Shown: positions 6,508 to 8,594 of the stretch, piece after piece
How positions within the stretch are numbered: the first letter of the stretch is position 1
How the letters are laid out: each line of letters begins with the position of its first letter
Assembly (NCBI GenBank): GCA_024689165.1
Contig: JAILDS010000078.1
Location: 1-8,594, forward strand
Length of the DNA: 8,594 nucleotides
Direction: 5' to 3'
From: Clostridia bacterium
GTDB lineage: Bacteria; Bacillota; Clostridia; Oscillospirales; Acutalibacteraceae
Notes under the pieces: model-generated
Told to the model about the DNA's origin: nothing
What the model saw: only the letters and a program-made list of their open reading frames with translations
Databases searched by the model: none
Position numbers and translations under genes: made by a program

Positions 6508-6656
6508 GCAGTTCATTTCAATAAAAACCGATGATCCTTGCCGGAGAACCGTCGTCCGCCGGGCCTCAAAAGGAGAGACCGCAGCGTTAAGACACTCAAA
6601 TAAGACCGGGCAGTACAAAAATCGAGCGGTAGCACGGCTGACCCCTGCCGTTTCAC
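6508..6656. other. Unassigned stretch after pyrR
   Basis: About 150 bases between the pyrR stop and the terminator contain no credible reading frame with a ribosome site. Small stems are possible: ACGGC/GCCGT around 6634-6652 on both strands, and a six-pair hairpin on the minus strand around 6561-6580. There is no T-run until 6701. It is most simply the 3' untranslated part of the pyrR transcript, though a small RNA cannot be excluded. Confidence 0.4.
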
Positions 6657-6707
6657 AAAAAAAAATGCGGGAATATAGCAGTGTTTCGCCATATTCCCAG
6701 TTTTTTT
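6657..6707. terminator. Bidirectional intrinsic terminator between pyrR and the lipoprotein gene
   Basis: GGGAATAT (6669-6676) and ATATTCCC (6691-6698) form a perfect 8-pair stem. It has a run of nine A on the left (6657-6665) and seven T on the right (6701-6707), so it can stop pyrR on the plus strand and the lipoprotein gene on the minus strand. Just beyond, CAGT/ACTG (6698-6701, 6711-6714) followed by T7 (6715-6721) offers a second, weaker plus-strand stop. Confidence 0.85.
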
Positions 6708-6729
6708 GTGACTGTTTTTTTCGTATTAT

Positions 6730-6753
6730 TTCAGTATTGCAAAAAATACTGAA
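6730..6753. repeat. Perfect 9-base inverted repeat downstream of the lipoprotein gene
   Basis: TTCAGTATT (6730-6738) and AATACTGAA (6745-6753) pair perfectly across a 6-base loop. No T-run follows on either strand, so it is not a standard terminator. It lies in the 3' untranslated part of the lipoprotein transcript, 57 bases past the stop, and may protect that 3' end or bind a protein. Confidence 0.6.
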
Positions 6754-6809
6754 GCATCGATAATTTGATTGGATTATTTTTATTGCCCGACTGTTGTTTA
6801 CTCTATGCG

Positions 6810-8015
6810 TCAGGACTCGGTCCACAGATATAACGCAAAGCTGCTGTTCTGCGCAGAATCCCCGTCCGCCGTCATGACGAGCCACGTTCCGGAATGTGAA
6901 TGAGAAACTTCTTTTATAAGCCTGCAGGGATCCGTCGGCTCAAAGGAAAGCTTAACCTGATCCCCGTCGACAATACGGGTAATATCGGGCTCCTCTGCTT
7001 CCTGGGGATCGAAATCCATTCTGTAAATATACGGCTCTCCGCTGCCGATGGAAAACGAGTAAATATCGCTTTTGCTCAAAACCGATTCTCCGGTCTGCAG
7101 ATCGACGATCAGACGAGCCATACCGAAATTCTCGTATATCAGGTATCTGCCCTCTTCGACCGTAAATCTGCTCACGTGCATTCCAAGCTCGTTGAGCGCG
7201 TCCTGGCGGCTCATGATACCGGAGATCTCCATGGCCGCTTTTACGAGCGCTTCGTTCACGGACTGCTCCGATACCCTGACGTGATCGTTATCGTACTGGT
7301 CGAGGAACATTTCGTTCTCTCCGCCGCCGTTGATTTTCAGACGGAGAAGGGCAAAGCCGTCTTCTGCGGAGCTGACGCCGCGCAGCGAGTCCGTATCGGA
7401 AGAAAACGTCAGCACTTCTTTAACGGTTTCCGCCGCCGGGTCGAACTCATACAGCTTATCGCATTTCGGGTCCGACATTTCATGGTCCATTATCAGCAGC
7501 TTCCCGTTTGAAACGGCCATTGAGGCGTAAGGGAACCCGTTCTCGGAAACGGTATACTTTTTCAGGGAACCCGCTTCGGGATCAGCTTCGAGCAGGACGA
7601 GCTCGACCGGAGAGTCCGACATCGGATTTCCGACAATCGCAAGGGTATATATCTTCCCGTTTGATTCCGAGCGTGTGTAGACCGCTTCGTAGCCCTGATC
7701 TTCGAGTGTGCCGAGCAGCACGTCCCGTTTACTCTCCTTATCGAAGAATCGGTATTCCGCATCCACGGTATAACGGTTTTCGCCCAGTTCAAAAATGCTG
7801 TAGAATATGCCGCCGTCGACCGCCGTGCAGGTCGAACGGCAGTCGATCTGCCCCAGAAGCTCGCCGTCCCGGGAAAGGATTTTCATCATCTTTTCGTTTG
7901 ACGGCTGAGTCTGCTCGAAAACGGAGGCATCGCCGCCCTGTTCGTTTTTGCTGCCGCAACTTGCAGCAGCTATAAGCAAAACAAATATCAGCGCGACTGA
8001 AAGAAGCTTTTTCAT
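6810..8015 (-). CDS. Lipoprotein of unknown function, likely beta-propeller fold
   Basis: I do not recognise a named family. The N-terminus is a clear lipoprotein signal: MKK, a hydrophobic run LLSVALIFVLLIA, then AASC with the lipidated Cys at residue 20, so the mature protein should be anchored on the outer face of the membrane. A polar linker (21-42) follows. The rest (to 401) has recurring short strands of the form SNGKxYxLxI... or EDGFALLRL... ending in EADPEAGSLKKYTV, EFDPAAETVKEVLTF or VDLQTGESVLSKSD. These recur at roughly 30-50 residue spacing, suggesting a six- or seven-bladed propeller of the TolB/YVTN kind. A helix-rich insertion (about 251-280, NEALVKAAMEISGIMSRQDALNELG) interrupts the pattern. 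The ATG has AAAAGGAG 9 bases upstream. The operon partner, if any, is unclear; Fic lies 108 bases upstream on the same strand. No enzyme motif is visible. Confidence 0.88.
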   Translation of the reverse strand: MKKLLSVALIFVLLIAAASCGSKNEQGGDASVFEQTQPSNEKMMKILSRDGELLGQIDCRSTCTAVDGGIFYSIFELGENRYTVDAEYRFFDKESKRDVLLGTLEDQGYEAVYTRSESNGKIYTLAIVGNPMSDSPVELVLLEADPEAGSLKKYTVSENGFPYASMAVSNGKLLIMDHEMSDPKCDKLYEFDPAAETVKEVLTFSSDTDSLRGVSSAEDGFALLRLKINGGGENEMFLDQYDNDHVRVSEQSVNEALVKAAMEISGIMSRQDALNELGMHVSRFTVEEGRYLIYENFGMARLIVDLQTGESVLSKSDIYSFSIGSGEPYIYRMDFDPQEAEEPDITRIVDGDQVKLSFEPTDPCRLIKEVSHSHSGTWLVMTADGDSAQNSSFALYLWTES

Positions 8016-8072
8016 GATGTTTTTCTCCTTTTAACACTGTCCGAAGGGCTGACACTGATCTCCTTCTGCTTA

Positions 8073-8101
8073 TATAAACGACAAAAAAGCCGGAAAGGCA
8101 A
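8073..8101 (-). promoter_or_regulatory. Possible promoter of the lipoprotein gene
   Basis: Minus strand -35-like TTGCCT (8096-8101), 17-base spacer, and TTTATA (8073-8078); shifting by two bases gives TATATA with a 19-base spacer. The match is modest and overlaps a weak terminator-like hairpin. Confidence 0.35.
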
Positions 8102-8110
8102 CACGGTTTT
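8083..8110 (-). terminator. Weak terminator-like hairpin after the Fic gene
   Basis: On the minus strand AAAACCG (8104-8110) can pair with CGG, a bulged C, then TTTT (8085-8092), and six T (8083-8088) end it. It starts 13 bases past the Fic stop. The GC part is only three pairs, so termination would be partial at best. Confidence 0.3.
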
Positions 8111-8123
8111 GAAAAAGCTCCGA

Positions 8124-8594
8124 TTAAATTGTCTTTCGAATATAGTATGTCGATCGTCCGCCGCCGCGCATTTCGATCTCTCCGTTTTCGCAGAGCGTTC
8201 TCAGATGACGTTCAACCGACGTGGCGCTCATGGATGTGACAAGCCCGGCGATCTCGGTTTTCGTAAACTTGCCGATCCTTGTTTTTACGGCGTTTCGAAC
8301 GGTTTCCAGCGGCGAATCGGAGATAAGCTCCATCCGCTCCTCGAAATCACGGTATGCCGCTATTATCGTTCCGAGCATGTATTTGATATACGCCGTAGGA
8401 TCATCCTTGCCCTCATGCCATCCGGTCTGAGAGGCCTCAAGCGCGTCATAATAACTCTCTTTTGTGCGTTCGATTTTGGCTTCCAGTGAGATATACTTGC
8501 CGATCTCATGCCCGCTGCGATAGAGCAGCAGCGTTGTCAGTAGGCGTGACATCCTGCCGTTTCCATCAATGAACGGATGGATGCAGAGAAAGTC
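8124..8594 (-). CDS. Fic-family protein (putative AMP-transferase) with C-terminal winged helix, N-terminus cut off
   Basis: The open frame enters from the right edge; the last 156 residues are visible. The Fic signature HPFIDGNGRMSR is at visible residues 6-17 with every catalytic element present: His 6, the Mg-binding Asp 10, and the GNGR phosphate loop. Most active Fic proteins move AMP from ATP onto a target hydroxyl. After a helical region (about 18-95) the C-terminus (about 109-156, FTKTEIAGLVTSMSATSVERHLRTLCENGEIEMRGGGRSTYYI) looks like a winged helix-turn-helix, common in this class of Fic proteins. An ATG at 8550-8552 lies inside the Fic motif and is not the start. The inhibitory helix, if N-terminal as is common, would be off-window, so self-inhibition cannot be judged. 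No antitoxin partner is seen downstream; the next gene is the lipoprotein. Confidence 0.92.
   Translation of the reverse strand, partial: DFLCIHPFIDGNGRMSRLLTTLLLYRSGHEIGKYISLEAKIERTKESYYDALEASQTGWHEGKDDPTAYIKYMLGTIIAAYRDFEERMELISDSPLETVRNAVKTRIGKFTKTEIAGLVTSMSATSVERHLRTLCENGEIEMRGGGRSTYYIRKTI

Noticed and set aside
6620..6640. T-box-like segment on the minus strand (TGCTACCGC resembles TGGNACCGC)
   Set aside because: Only part of the conserved 14-base motif matches, there is no specifier stem or downstream aminoacyl-tRNA or amino-acid gene, and it lies beyond the terminator of the minus-strand gene.
6004..6885. 293-codon open frame on the minus strand across pyrR and the terminator
   Set aside because: It runs antisense through pyrR and through a strong bidirectional terminator, with no ribosome site or recognisable domain.

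Overview
The window looks like a chromosomal segment of a Gram-positive (Firmicutes) bacterium, most likely a moderately GC-rich gut-type Clostridia such as an Oscillospirales relative. The gene order rimP-nusA-ylxR-ylxQ-infB-rbfA-DHH is the conserved Firmicutes order, Shine-Dalgarno sites are strong (AAAGGAG, GGAGG), TTG starts are frequent, and a PyrR-type regulator lies next door. The assignment to Clostridia is inferred from protein style and gene order; no marker was searched.

Left two thirds (1-5868, minus strand): one operon for transcription, translation initiation and ribosome maturation. A promoter at 5840-5868 reads leftward into rimP (30S maturation), nusA (elongation/termination factor), ylxR/rnpM (small RNA-binding protein), ylxQ (L7Ae-like RNA-binding protein), infB (initiation factor IF2), rbfA (30S maturation) and a DHH phosphoesterase of the NrnA type that runs off the left edge. 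Genes are tightly packed: ylxR/ylxQ overlap by 14 bases, infB/rbfA by 4 and rbfA/DHH by 8, and the ylxQ stop sits between the infB Shine-Dalgarno and start. The leader between promoter and rimP carries a terminator-like hairpin with a G-interrupted U-tract, a good candidate for NusA-dependent attenuation.

Divergent control region (5770-5970): two back-to-back promoters, one for rimP-nusA and one for pyrR, with a perfect AGTGTTTT/AAAACACT inverted repeat between them.

Centre right (5971-6809): pyrR on the plus strand with a very short leader, then about 150 bases of unassigned sequence, a bidirectional terminator (6657-6707), and a further inverted repeat.

Right end (6810-8594, minus strand): a lipoprotein of unknown function with a likely beta-propeller fold, preceded by the C-terminal part of a Fic-family AMP-transferase-like protein with an intact HPFxDGNGR motif and a winged-helix tail, cut by the right edge.

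Most of the window is core housekeeping. I see no CRISPR array, insertion sequence, tRNA or rRNA, and no convincing new multi-gene system. The parts most worth follow-up are regulatory (nusA leader, divergent palindrome, start-codon pattern) and the orphan lipoprotein.
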